Positions 1 to 7,873 of a stretch of DNA of 12,646 nucleotides are shown piece by piece. The position numbers and the translations under genes were made by a program. The stretch lies in contig CALGOD010000343.1 of the NCBI GenBank assembly GCA_937957845.1, positions 1 to 12,646 of the forward strand, in the 5' to 3' direction. Source of the stretch: an uncultured Nocardiopsis sp. Its GTDB lineage: Bacteria; Actinomycetota; Actinomycetes; Streptosporangiales; Streptosporangiaceae. Below the pieces are notes generated by a model. It was not told the DNA's origin. It saw nothing but the letters and a program-made list of their open reading frames with translations, and did not search any database. How positions within the stretch are numbered: the stretch's first letter is position 1; every line of letters begins with the position of its first letter.

Positions 1-12
1 CCCTGTGCCAAT

Positions 13-2793
13 GTGGGGCACGTGGCTGGCAGGAACACCGAACCCCTCAGCGTCCGCCTCCGAGGTCGTGACACGGAGCAGCGGATCCTCGCCGATGCCC
101 TGAAGCGGGCGAGGTCGCGTCAGGGTGCGTCCCTGCTCCTCTCCGGTGGTCCCGGGCGGGGCAAGACCGCCCTGTTGGAGCACCTGCGCGGCTCCGCAGG
201 TGATTTCACCGTGCTCCACGCGGGTGGGATCACCGACGAGGAGGACCTGCCCTTCGCCGGACTCCAGCGTCTCTTTCTTCCCCTGGGCGAGCGGTTGCCC
301 GACCTCACCGTCGGTACGGTCGACGGCGCGGACCGCCTCGCCCTCTACACCGGGCTGCTCGAACTGCTCGCCGACACCGCCGCGGAGCGTCCCCTCCTGC
401 TGTGCGTGGACGACGCCGATCGGTTCGACACCCCCTCCCTGGACGCGCTCGCCTTCCTCGCGCGGCGCCTCGTCGGCCTTCCCATCGCCGTCGTGTTCGC
501 CGCGTGGGAGGGCTACGGCAAGCCCGCCGGCCCGCGACTGCCGGCGACGGCCTTCGAACCCACCCCGGACGCGCTCATCCCCGTCGTCGCCGAACACCTC
601 CTGACCCCCCTGGAGGAACGGGCGGTCCACGACATCCTCACCGACAACGCACCGGTGACCCTTCCCGCCTCCGTACGCTCGACCCTGGTCCGCGCCTGCC
701 ACGGCAATCCCGCCGCCGTCCTCGGCTTCCTGCGCGGACTGTCCCGGCCCCAGCTCCTCGGCGAGGATCCCCTGCCCGATCCGCCGCGTCTGCCCGGTCG
801 ACTGAGCGCCGGTCTCCTCGTCCCCTACCACCGACTGCCCGAGCGGACCCGCGACCTGCTCCTGCTCGCGGCGCTCAGCGACGACGAGACCCGTCTCCAC
901 CTGTTGCTGGAGGCCTTCGGAGAATCGGACGTCACCGCCCTGGAACCGGCCGAGGAACGCGGCCTGGTGCGAGTGGAGGACGACACCCTCGTCTTCCCCG
1001 ATCCACTGGTCCGCGAGGCCATCGCCCAGGAAACACCCGCGGGCCGTCTGCGCGCGGCCCACCGTGCCCTGGCCGGGGTTCACGACCCCGAGCACTCCCC
1101 CGTGGAGTTCGCACGCCACACCGCCGCGGGGACCAGCACCCCCGACACCGAACTCTCCGACGCCGTCTCCGCCGCGGCCCACCGCGCCAAGCGGCTCGCG
1201 GGACGTCTCGCCGCCTCCTACGCCCACGAGCGCGCCGCCGAGCTGACGCCCGACCCCGACGAGCGGGCCTGTCGTTTGACCACCGCCTCCTACGAGGCCT
1301 ACGCGGCAGGGAGATCCGACCGGGCCACCCGGCTCCTGGCCAGGGCCCGACCCCTGGCGGTGTCCGACCGCCGCCGGGTGACCGCCGACTTCATCGACGC
1401 CCAGATCGTCATGCGCGAGGGCAACAGCATGGACGTGGCCGAACGGCTTCTCGCCGTCGGCCAGGAGCTCGTCCCGCACGACCGCTCGCTGGCCCTGCGC
1501 GCCCTGGTGCGCTCGGCCGACTCCGCGTCCCTGGCGGGCGACGTCCGCCTTCACGGCCGGGCCGCCGAACTCGCGCTCCCCCTGGTCCGCCCGGACGACC
1601 CCGCACCCATGCGTCGGGTCGCCGCCTACCTGGAGGGAAGCGCCGTCTCCTTCCGGGGCGACTACTCCAACTCCATCCCCTTGCTGCGCGAGGCCACCGG
1701 GATGGTCGACACCCCCACGCCCTCCGAGCTGATCTGGGCGGGTGTCAGTGGCCTGTACCTGGGCGACGCGCCGTTCGTGCGGACGGCGACCTCTCGGGCC
1801 GTCGAGGTCAGCCATCTGCGGGACGAGCGGGCCACCATACCCGCGGCGCTCGGCTTTCTGGTCTTCTCCCAGTTCTGGAGCGGACGCTTCCCCTCCGCCG
1901 CGGGGACCGCGCTCACCGGTCTGCGCGCCTCCCGCGAGAGCGGGCAGACCCTCTGGGCCACCCAGCACCTGGCCTCGCTGGCGATGATCGCCGCCATCCA
2001 GGGAGACGTGGACACCTGCCGTATCCGGGCCCGCGCGGTCGCCTCCCAGGCGGCGGAGAACAGCCTCGGCCTGGCCGCCGCCCTGGCGGCGTGGGCGCTG
2101 GCGGTCCTGGAGCTGTCCCGAGGCAACGCCGCCGAGGCGTTCTTCCGGCTGCGCGCCCTGGTGCACGCCGCACCCGGGTACGGACACCCCACCATGCGGC
2201 TGCTCACCGCACCGCACTTCGTGGAGGCGGCGACCCGCATGGGCGAGATCGAGTGGGCGCGCACCTCCCTCGCCGGATACCGGCGCTGGGCCGAGTCCGT
2301 CGGCAGCCCCAGCACGCTCGCCCTGGCCGCGCGCGGCGCGGGCCTGCTGGCCAAGGGCGAGGAGGCGGCCGACCACTTCGAGACCGCGCTCGCCCTGCAC
2401 CGGACCTGTGGGGACGACGACGTCGAGCACGCCCGCACCCAGTTGCTGTTCGGCGCCCACCTGCGCCGGGCGCGCCTGCCCGGGCGGGCCCGTGAACACC
2501 TGCACAACGCGCTGGAGTCCTTCGAGCGCTTCGGAGCACGGCTGTGGGCGAGACAGACCCGCGCCGAGCTACGGGCGATCGGAACCGCCGAACGCGGCCC
2601 CGATCCCTCCTCCACCAGCGAGCTGACCGCACAACAGCAGCAGATCGCCCGGCTGGTCGCCGAGGGTGCGACGAACCGGGAGGTGGCCGCCCACATGTTC
2701 ATCAGTCCGCGCACGGTCGAGCACCACCTGCGCGGCATCTTCCGAAAGCTCAACATCAGGTCCCGCGTGGACCTGGCCCGCTTGTTCAACTGA
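13..2793 (+). CDS. LAL-type LuxR family transcriptional regulator with N-terminal AAA/STAND ATPase
   Basis: Predicted large ATP-binding regulator of 926 residues, a usual size for LAL (MalT-like) proteins. The N-terminal part is a STAND/AAA ATPase: Walker A GGPGRGKT at residues 45-52 and Walker B LLLCVDD at about 128-134. The middle is a long Ala/Arg/Leu-rich helical region resembling TPR-like repeats. The last 56 residues (871-926) form a LuxR helix-turn-helix, including TNREVAAHMFISPRTVEHHL. In this family ATP and an inducer or partner control oligomerisation and promoter binding. The start is uncertain: GTG at 13 is used, but the frame is open to the left edge, so the true start may lie outside the window; the ATG at 11 is out of frame. 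The gene lies 83 bases upstream of livG on the same strand with no evident terminator, so it may be co-transcribed with the importer and regulate it. Family assignment is firm; the target is inferred. Confidence 0.93.
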   Translation: MGHVAGRNTEPLSVRLRGRDTEQRILADALKRARSRQGASLLLSGGPGRGKTALLEHLRGSAGDFTVLHAGGITDEEDLPFAGLQRLFLPLGERLPDLTVGTVDGADRLALYTGLLELLADTAAERPLLLCVDDADRFDTPSLDALAFLARRLVGLPIAVVFAAWEGYGKPAGPRLPATAFEPTPDALIPVVAEHLLTPLEERAVHDILTDNAPVTLPASVRSTLVRACHGNPAAVLGFLRGLSRPQLLGEDPLPDPPRLPGRLSAGLLVPYHRLPERTRDLLLLAALSDDETRLHLLLEAFGESDVTALEPAEERGLVRVEDDTLVFPDPLVREAIAQETPAGRLRAAHRALAGVHDPEHSPVEFARHTAAGTSTPDTELSDAVSAAAHRAKRLAGRLAASYAHERAAELTPDPDERACRLTTASYEAYAAGRSDRATRLLARARPLAVSDRRRVTADFIDAQIVMREGNSMDVAERLLAVGQELVPHDRSLALRALVRSADSASLAGDVRLHGRAAELALPLVRPDDPAPMRRVAAYLEGSAVSFRGDYSNSIPLLREATGMVDTPTPSELIWAGVSGLYLGDAPFVRTATSRAVEVSHLRDERATIPAALGFLVFSQFWSGRFPSAAGTALTGLRASRESGQTLWATQHLASLAMIAAIQGDVDTCRIRARAVASQAAENSLGLAAALAAWALAVLELSRGNAAEAFFRLRALVHAAPGYGHPTMRLLTAPHFVEAATRMGEIEWARTSLAGYRRWAESVGSPSTLALAARGAGLLAKGEEAADHFETALALHRTCGDDDVEHARTQLLFGAHLRRARLPGRAREHLHNALESFERFGARLWARQTRAELRAIGTAERGPDPSSTSELTAQQQQIARLVAEGATNREVAAHMFISPRTVEHHLRGIFRKLNIRSRVDLARLFN

Positions 2794-2876
2794 CCGGGGA
2801 GAGGCCGATGCCGCAGGGGCGGACCGGCGACTTCCTCATACCAACTGGTCGGTACGGATCCGTGAGAAAGGCAGTG

Positions 2877-3674
2877 ATGACTAAGACCGCAACGGAGCAC
2901 CTCCTGAGAGCGGACGGAGTGACCGTGCGCTTCGGAGGTCTCACCGCGCTCGACGACGTCGGTCTCCAGGTCGCGCCCGGGTCCGTCGTCGGACTCATCG
3001 GTCCGAACGGCGCGGGCAAGACCACCCTGTTCAACGTGCTGTCCGGTGTCCTGCGCCCCACCGCGGGCACCATCACCTGGAAGGGCGCGCCCCCGCCCGG
3101 TCGTCGCACCCACCACCTCGCCCGCGCCGGAATCGCACGCACCTTCCAGGGCCTCAACCTGTTCCCGATGATGACGGTCCTGGACAACGTCGTCGTCGGG
3201 GCCGACCGTCTCGCGGGCGGAGGCGCCCTGTCCCTGATCTCCGGGCTGGGCCGACACCACCGTGACGAACGCGAACTGCGCACCCGGGCCCTGGCCTGCC
3301 TGGAGCGTTTCGGAGTGGCCGAGTACGCCCACCGCCTGCCGGGGACCCTGCCCTACGGCGTACAGAAACAGGTCGCCCTCGCCCGCGCCTGCGTCAGCGA
3401 GCCCGAACTCCTCCTGCTCGACGAGCCCGCCAGCGGCTTGTCCGGGAACCAGATCGACGCGCTCGCCGACCAGATCCGCGGCTTCAGCCAGAGCATGGCC
3501 GTCGTCCTCGTCGAACACCACATGGACCTGGTCATGCGGGTCTGCGACCACATCGTCGTCCTCAACTTCGGTCGGGTCATCTCCACGGGGACCCCCGAAG
3601 AGGTCCAGGCCGACCCCGCCGTCACCCAGGCCTACCTCGGCACGTCCGACGACGCGAACGGAGTCGCACGATGA
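2877..3674 (+). CDS. livG: HAAT-family ABC importer ATP-binding protein LivG
   Basis: One of two cytoplasmic ATPases powering a branched-chain-amino-acid-type importer (265 residues, normal length). Visible motifs: Walker A GPNGAGKTT (42-50), Q-loop Gln91 in TFQGLNLFP, signature LPYGVQ (158-163, the LivG type rather than LSGGQ), Walker B LLLLDEP (178-184, catalytic Glu183) and H-loop His214. The LivG-type insert between Walker A and the signature is present. The ATG at 2877 is preceded by GAAAGG at a 5-base spacing. An in-frame ATG at 2808 follows a good GGGGAG Shine-Dalgarno and would add 23 residues, but those codons have poor third-position G/C and nothing family-like, so 2877 is preferred. 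The stop overlaps the start of the next gene by 4 bases (ATGA), suggesting translational coupling. The transported ligand cannot be read from this subunit. Confidence 0.95.
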   Translation: MTKTATEHLLRADGVTVRFGGLTALDDVGLQVAPGSVVGLIGPNGAGKTTLFNVLSGVLRPTAGTITWKGAPPPGRRTHHLARAGIARTFQGLNLFPMMTVLDNVVVGADRLAGGGALSLISGLGRHHRDERELRTRALACLERFGVAEYAHRLPGTLPYGVQKQVALARACVSEPELLLLDEPASGLSGNQIDALADQIRGFSQSMAVVLVEHHMDLVMRVCDHIVVLNFGRVISTGTPEEVQADPAVTQAYLGTSDDANGVAR

Positions 3675-4390
3675 CCGAACAGCCGATCCTGTCCGTCGAG
3701 GAGCTCAGCGCCTCCTACGGTGCCGTCCGCGCACTGGACCGCGTGTCCCTGTCCGTCCCCGCCGGCGGCCTGTGCGCCGTCCTGGGCGCCAACGGCGCGG
3801 GCAAGACCACCCTGTTGCGCACGGTCACCGGACTCCACCCCGCCGCGTCCGGTCGCGTCCTGCTCGAAGGCGAGGACATCACCCGCCTGCCCGCGGAGAA
3901 GGTCATCACCAGGGGTCTGGCCCACGTCCCCGAGGGCGGCGGCGTCATCGTCGAGCTGACGGTCGAGGAGAACCTGCGCCTGGGCGGGCTGTGGCGCTCC
4001 GACCGCGGTGGCAAGGCGGCCATGGACGAGGTCCTTGAGCTCTTCCCGCCCCTGGTCGAGCGGCGGCGCAAGTCCGCCAGCACCCTCTCCGGCGGTGAAC
4101 GCCAGATGCTCGCCATCGGTCGCGCCCTGATGGCCAGGCCCAAGGTGCTGCTGCTGGACGAGCCCTCCCTCGGACTGGCGCCCCTGATCACCAAGCAGAT
4201 CTTCGCCCTGTTGAGCGATCTGCGCGAACGCACCGGACTCACCGTCGTCCTGGTCGAGCAGAACGCCGCCGGGGCGCTCTCGGTCAGCGAGACCGGGTTC
4301 GTCCTCAACCAGGGCCGGGTCGTAGCGGAGGGCGCCTCCTCCGACCTCCTCGCCGACGACCGCATGCGCCACGCCTACCTGGGCTTTTAG
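3671..4390 (+). CDS. livF: HAAT-family ABC importer ATP-binding protein LivF
   Basis: Second ATPase of the importer (239 residues, standard LivF size), predicted to pair with LivG under the LivH/LivM permeases. Motifs: Walker A GANGAGKTT (39-47), signature LSGGE (139-143) and Walker B VLLLDEP (159-165, catalytic Glu164). Gln197 stands in VEQN where LivG has the switch histidine; the VEQN form is usual for LivF. The Q-loop region reads HVPEGGGVI, where relatives commonly have PEGR, a small deviation. The start codon overlaps the livG stop (ATGA). The C-terminus HAYLGF is typical of the family. An AGGAG directly after its stop serves livH. Confidence 0.95.
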   Translation: MTEQPILSVEELSASYGAVRALDRVSLSVPAGGLCAVLGANGAGKTTLLRTVTGLHPAASGRVLLEGEDITRLPAEKVITRGLAHVPEGGGVIVELTVEENLRLGGLWRSDRGGKAAMDEVLELFPPLVERRRKSASTLSGGERQMLAIGRALMARPKVLLLDEPSLGLAPLITKQIFALLSDLRERTGLTVVLVEQNAAGALSVSETGFVLNQGRVVAEGASSDLLADDRMRHAYLGF

Positions 4391-4395
4391 AGGAG
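4391..4395 (+). promoter_or_regulatory. Shine-Dalgarno of livH
   Basis: AGGAG begins immediately after the livF TAG and sits 7 bases before the ATG at 4403. It fixes the livH start and shows tight translational organisation. Confidence 0.8.
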
Positions 4396-4402
4396 TCCCT
4401 CC

Positions 4403-5254
4403 ATGACCCACTTCATCAACCTGACCCTCAACGGGTTGTCGACCGGGGCGATCTACGCCGCGCTGGCGCTGTCCCTGGTCATCATCTACCAGGCCACCCG
4501 CCTGGTGAACTTCGCCCAGCCCGCGCTCGCCCTGGTGGCGGTCTACACCGCCTACAGCGTCACCCAGCTCACCGGTTCCTACTGGCTCGGTTTCGCCGCC
4601 GCCCTCACCGTGGGTCTGGCCATCGGAGCCCTCGTCGAACGGGTCGTCATCCGGCCCATCGCGCGCGTCTCCCAGCTCAACGCCATCATCGTCACCCTGG
4701 GCCTCCTGCTGGTCATCCAGGGGCTGGTCGGCGTCGTCTGGGGCAACGGCCAGCATGGTTTCGGATACGCCTTCAGCTACGTCGGTCGCTTCTCGCCGGC
4801 CAACGCCTTCGCCCTGATCGCGGTCGCGGTCGTGGCCCTGCTGGTGTTCGCCCTGTACCGGTTCACGCCTTTGGGCCTGCGCATGCGGGCTGCGGCCTTC
4901 CACCCCGAGTCGGCCCGGCTCAGCGGTGTGAAGGTCGGTCTGATGCTCACGGCCGGATGGGCGATCGCCTCCTTCATCGGCGCTCTCGCCGGCATGCTCG
5001 CCGGACCGCCGTTCATCTCCCCGAACGTCTTCGACGTGGTGTTCGTCTACGGCATCACCGCGGCCGTCATCGGAGGCCTGGACAATCCGTTCGGCGCGGT
5101 CCTGGGCGGTCTGCTCATCGGCCTCGGCATGTCCTACGTGTCCGGTTACGCCGGGCCCGAACTGGCGACCCTCGCCGCCCTCGTCATCGTCGTCGTGGTG
5201 CTGAGCGTGCGCCCCGACGGCATCCTGTCCCGCCCGACCGCGCGGAAGGTGTAG
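4403..5254 (+). CDS. livH: HAAT-family ABC importer permease LivH
   Basis: Integral membrane permease of 283 residues with about eight hydrophobic segments, for example around 14-32, 38-54, 60-80, 94-113, 134-152, 183-200, 211-226 and 255-268. The cytoplasmic ATPase-contact loop is visible as TPLGLRMRAAAFHPESARLSG (155-175), and the conserved LivH segment AAVIGGLDNPFGAVLGG spans 220-236. LivH proteins usually read close to NFAQGALMMLGAY near residue 36; here it is NFAQPALALVAVY, with Pro for Gly and loss of the GAY glycine. That marks a divergent paralogue of the classical leucine/isoleucine/valine transporter. It lies in the operon between livF and livM, 3 bases from livM. Confidence 0.94.
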   Translation: MTHFINLTLNGLSTGAIYAALALSLVIIYQATRLVNFAQPALALVAVYTAYSVTQLTGSYWLGFAAALTVGLAIGALVERVVIRPIARVSQLNAIIVTLGLLLVIQGLVGVVWGNGQHGFGYAFSYVGRFSPANAFALIAVAVVALLVFALYRFTPLGLRMRAAAFHPESARLSGVKVGLMLTAGWAIASFIGALAGMLAGPPFISPNVFDVVFVYGITAAVIGGLDNPFGAVLGGLLIGLGMSYVSGYAGPELATLAALVIVVVVLSVRPDGILSRPTARKV

Positions 5255-5257
5255 CCG

Positions 5258-6343
5258 ATGTCCTCACCCACCCAACAGCGCGCGGAGCGCGCCTCCACCC
5301 CCGCGGCCACCGGTCCGCACGTGTCCTCCACCGGCGGACGGCGTTCGCTGCCCCTGCCCCTGCGCCACCTGCTGTTCGCGGGCCTCGGCCTGGCCGTCGT
5401 CACCGCGCTGCTGTTCGTCACCGGTGACCTCACCGCGCTGCGCCTGGCGGCCGTCGGCTACACCATGCTGGCCGTGGCGGGGTTGCAACTGCTCGTCGGC
5501 GGCAGCGGTCAGGTCTCCCTCGGCCACGGCGCGTTCATGATGATCGGCGCCTACACCATGGCGTTGCTCGTGCTGCACCAGCCGATGTTCCCCCTCGCGG
5601 TGAACATGCTGATCATCGTGGCGGTGTCCGTGGTCGCCGGCATCGCCGTCGGCTCCGCCACCGCCCGCCTGCACGGCCCCTACCTCGCGGGCGCCACCCT
5701 CATCCTCGCGGTGGGCCTGCCCGGACTGACCCACCGCTACCACGAGTTCCTCGGCGGCAGCAACGGCCTCAACATCCGTACCGCGGGCGCCCCGCCCTTC
5801 CTCCAGGGCCTGGTCACCACCAGCGAGTGGAAGGCCCTGGTCGTGTGGACCGCCGTGGTCCTCGGACTCGCCGTGCTGGCCACCATCTCAGCCGGCCGCC
5901 TGGGCCGCCGTATGCGGGCCATCCGCGACGACGAGACCGCCGCCGCCATGGCCGGAATCCCGGTCGGCAAGACCAAGGTGGTCGCGTTCGTCATCGCCTC
6001 GGCGGCCGGAGGGCTGGCCGGAGGCCTCCAGGCCTACGTGCTCGGCACGGTCACCCCGAGCAGCTTCACGCTCGCCCTGTCCCTGACACTGCTCGCGGCC
6101 CTGGTCCTCGGCGGTATCGGCAGCCTGTGGGGCTCGTTGTGGGCCGCCGTCTCGATCGTCTACCTGCAGATCTGGATCTCCGACCTGGCCCGACCCCTGA
6201 GCATGAGCCGCGACGCCGAGAACAACCTTCCGATCGTCATCTTCGGCATCGTCCTCATCCTCGTCCTGCGCTTTTGGCCTCTGGGCGTCCACGGTGCGCT
6301 ACAGCGCCTGGCCGCCCGCGTCAGGTCCGCCAAGTCCCGCTGA
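5258..6343 (+). CDS. livM: HAAT-family ABC importer permease LivM
   Basis: Second membrane permease (361 residues). A hydrophilic Ser/Thr/Arg-rich N-terminal stretch of about 30 residues precedes the first membrane helix. The LivM hallmark GGSGQVSLGHGAFMMIGAY is at 81-99. The ATPase-contact loop is RLGRRMRAIRDDETAAAMAGI (214-234), and LGGIGSLWGSLWA (284-296) is the conserved late segment. The ATG at 5258 lies 3 bases after the livH stop and has GGAAGG (5244-5249) inside the end of livH as its ribosome site. A 44-base gap without an obvious hairpin separates it from the binding-protein gene, so the transcript probably continues. Confidence 0.95.
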   Translation: MSSPTQQRAERASTPAATGPHVSSTGGRRSLPLPLRHLLFAGLGLAVVTALLFVTGDLTALRLAAVGYTMLAVAGLQLLVGGSGQVSLGHGAFMMIGAYTMALLVLHQPMFPLAVNMLIIVAVSVVAGIAVGSATARLHGPYLAGATLILAVGLPGLTHRYHEFLGGSNGLNIRTAGAPPFLQGLVTTSEWKALVVWTAVVLGLAVLATISAGRLGRRMRAIRDDETAAAMAGIPVGKTKVVAFVIASAAGGLAGGLQAYVLGTVTPSSFTLALSLTLLAALVLGGIGSLWGSLWAAVSIVYLQIWISDLARPLSMSRDAENNLPIVIFGIVLILVLRFWPLGVHGALQRLAARVRSAKSR

Positions 6344-6373
6344 ACAAAGACCCGCTCACCGCTTCCCCCAACC

Positions 6374-6380
6374 AAGGAGA
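6374..6380 (+). promoter_or_regulatory. Strong Shine-Dalgarno of the solute-binding protein gene
   Basis: AAGGAGA lies 7 bases before the ATG at 6388. It is the strongest ribosome site in the operon, fitting the need for excess binding protein over membrane subunits. It also decides the start within a much longer open frame that begins inside livM. Confidence 0.8.
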
Positions 6381-6387
6381 GATCACC

Positions 6388-7731
6388 ATGCGAAACCGCA
6401 GTGGAACCCGGGCCGCACTGGCGGCGACCCTGGCCCTGACCATGCTGGCCACCGCGTGCGGTGGCGCCGGCGAGGTCACCGAAGGGTCGGCGACCGACCT
6501 GGACGTCTCCACCGGGGTCACCGACGACAGCATCGTCATCGGCACCCACCAGCCCCTGACCGGCCCGGCCGCCGCCGGGTACATGGCGGTCTCCCAGGGG
6601 GCGAGCGCCGTGTTCGACTACGTCAACGCCCAGGGTGGAATCAACGGGCGCGAGATCGACTACCGGGTGGAGGACGACGGCTACGACCCCTCCAAGACGA
6701 TCGACGTGACCCGCAAGCTCGTCATCGAGGACGAGATCTTCGCGATGGTGGGCGGCCTGGGCACGCCCACGCACACCGGCGTGCTCGACTACCTCAACGA
6801 CGAGGGAGTGCCCGACATCTTCCCGTCCTCGGGCGCCCTGGCCTGGAACAACCCCGAGGAACACCCGCTGACCTACGGTTGGCAGACCGACTACACCAAG
6901 GAAGCGAAGATCCAGGGCGAGTACATCGCCGAGAACTTCCCCGGACAGGCCGTCGGCTACCTGTACCAGAACGACGACATCGGTGAGGACTCCCAGGCCG
7001 GACTCGACCAGTACCTCGCCGAGGAGGTCGTGGCCCGCGAACACTACGAGTCCGAGGTCACCGACCTCAGCGCGCAGATCGCCGAGTTCGAGCGCACCGA
7101 GGCCGAGGTCGTCGTGTGCTCCTGCATCCCGGCGTTCGTCGCGCTCGGCATGCTGGAGGCGGCCCGTATCGGCTACGAGCCGCAGTGGGTGGTCTCCAGC
7201 ATCGGAGGCGACACCGCGACCCTTCGGGCGCTGCTTTCCCAGTTCACGGAGGGCACCGACGCCGAGGACGTTCCCGCCGACGCCTTCCTCGAAGGAATGC
7301 TCATCACGAGCTACATGCCCCGGGTGGAGGACGAGAACGACGAGTGGGCCCAGCTCTTCGTCGAGATCTACGAGGAGTACGGCGAGGACACTCCCATCAC
7401 CAACACCCACGTCTTCGGTATGACCCAGGCCGTCATGTTCGCGCAGGCCCTGAAGGCGGCCGGTGAGGACCTCACCCGCCAGGCGCTGATCGACACCATG
7501 GAGTCCATGGAGTGGCAGGGCCCCAGCCCCGTCCCCTTCTCCTCCGCGGACGGCGACCACGGCGGTCACCAGGGCGTGTACGTCCTGGAGTACCAGGCGG
7601 GCGGCGACATCGAGATCATCCAGGACACGCGGGTGACCGACCGTGAGGGCGGCCCCAACGAGGAGATCGACTTCGAGGCCCTCAGCCCGGACGAGCTGGT
7701 CTTCCACGACTGCCCTGTCATGATCTTCTGA
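6388..7731 (+). CDS. Lipoprotein solute-binding protein of the HAAT importer (LivK-like, Peripla_BP_6)
   Basis: Extracellular ligand-binding component of 447 residues, anchored as a lipoprotein. The signal peptide has an Arg-containing N-terminus, a hydrophobic core and a lipobox ending LATAC, with lipidated Cys24; the -3 residue is Ala rather than the commoner Leu/Val. The mature part is an acidic type I periplasmic-binding fold. SIVIGTHQPLTGPAA (48-62) is the usual first strand and ligand loop; a second conserved region, FPSSGALAWNNPEEHPLTYGW, is at 145-165; YLYQNDDIGEDS (191-202) opens the second lobe. The SGAxxWN...YGW region recalls the subgroup seen with aromatic or other non-amino-acid ligands, so the substrate is not assigned and no livK symbol is given. 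Three further cysteines (244, 246 and 442) could form a disulfide. A strong hairpin follows. Confidence 0.93.
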   Translation: MRNRSGTRAALAATLALTMLATACGGAGEVTEGSATDLDVSTGVTDDSIVIGTHQPLTGPAAAGYMAVSQGASAVFDYVNAQGGINGREIDYRVEDDGYDPSKTIDVTRKLVIEDEIFAMVGGLGTPTHTGVLDYLNDEGVPDIFPSSGALAWNNPEEHPLTYGWQTDYTKEAKIQGEYIAENFPGQAVGYLYQNDDIGEDSQAGLDQYLAEEVVAREHYESEVTDLSAQIAEFERTEAEVVVCSCIPAFVALGMLEAARIGYEPQWVVSSIGGDTATLRALLSQFTEGTDAEDVPADAFLEGMLITSYMPRVEDENDEWAQLFVEIYEEYGEDTPITNTHVFGMTQAVMFAQALKAAGEDLTRQALIDTMESMEWQGPSPVPFSSADGDHGGHQGVYVLEYQAGGDIEIIQDTRVTDREGGPNEEIDFEALSPDELVFHDCPVMIF

Positions 7732-7740
7732 TCACGCACC

Positions 7741-7775
7741 GACGACCCCGGGGCTTTCCGCCTCGGGGTCGTTTC
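7741..7775 (+). terminator. Hairpin terminator of the regulator/importer operon
   Basis: Ten bases after the binding-protein stop. ACGACCCCG (7742-7750) pairs perfectly with CGGGGTCGT (7764-7772). The inner GGGC (7751-7754) can pair with GCCT (7760-7763, one G-T), giving a stem of about 13 bp with a TTTCC loop, followed by a short TTT. Fits an intrinsic terminator of a GC-rich actinomycete. Confidence 0.85.
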
Positions 7776-7873
7776 GTGTGCGAGGGCGCCTTGTCCGTGG
7801 AGAGGGCGGTGGTGAGTGCCCCGCCCACGTCGGTCCCGCACACCAGACCGTTGGTCGACCGGACGATCGGACC

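Noticed and set aside
402..2495. A long open plus-strand frame inside the LuxR regulator
   Set aside because: Its product is Arg/Pro/Gly-rich with no domain motif. It is the usual out-of-frame shadow of a GC-rich gene, while the regulator frame carries Walker and HTH motifs.
1662..3551. Long antisense open frame across the regulator and livG
   Set aside because: It spans two genes with clear domains on the other strand and shows no recognisable motif. It is explained by GC-rich codon bias.
6160..7707. Long antisense open frame opposite the binding-protein gene
   Set aside because: Composition is Val/Gly/Asp/Leu-biased with no motif, and the sense strand encodes a complete lipoprotein.
7804..7826. 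GGGCGG/CCGCCC inverted repeat after the acetyltransferase stop
   Set aside because: Only 6 GC pairs with an 11-base loop in GC-rich DNA; too weak to call a terminator.
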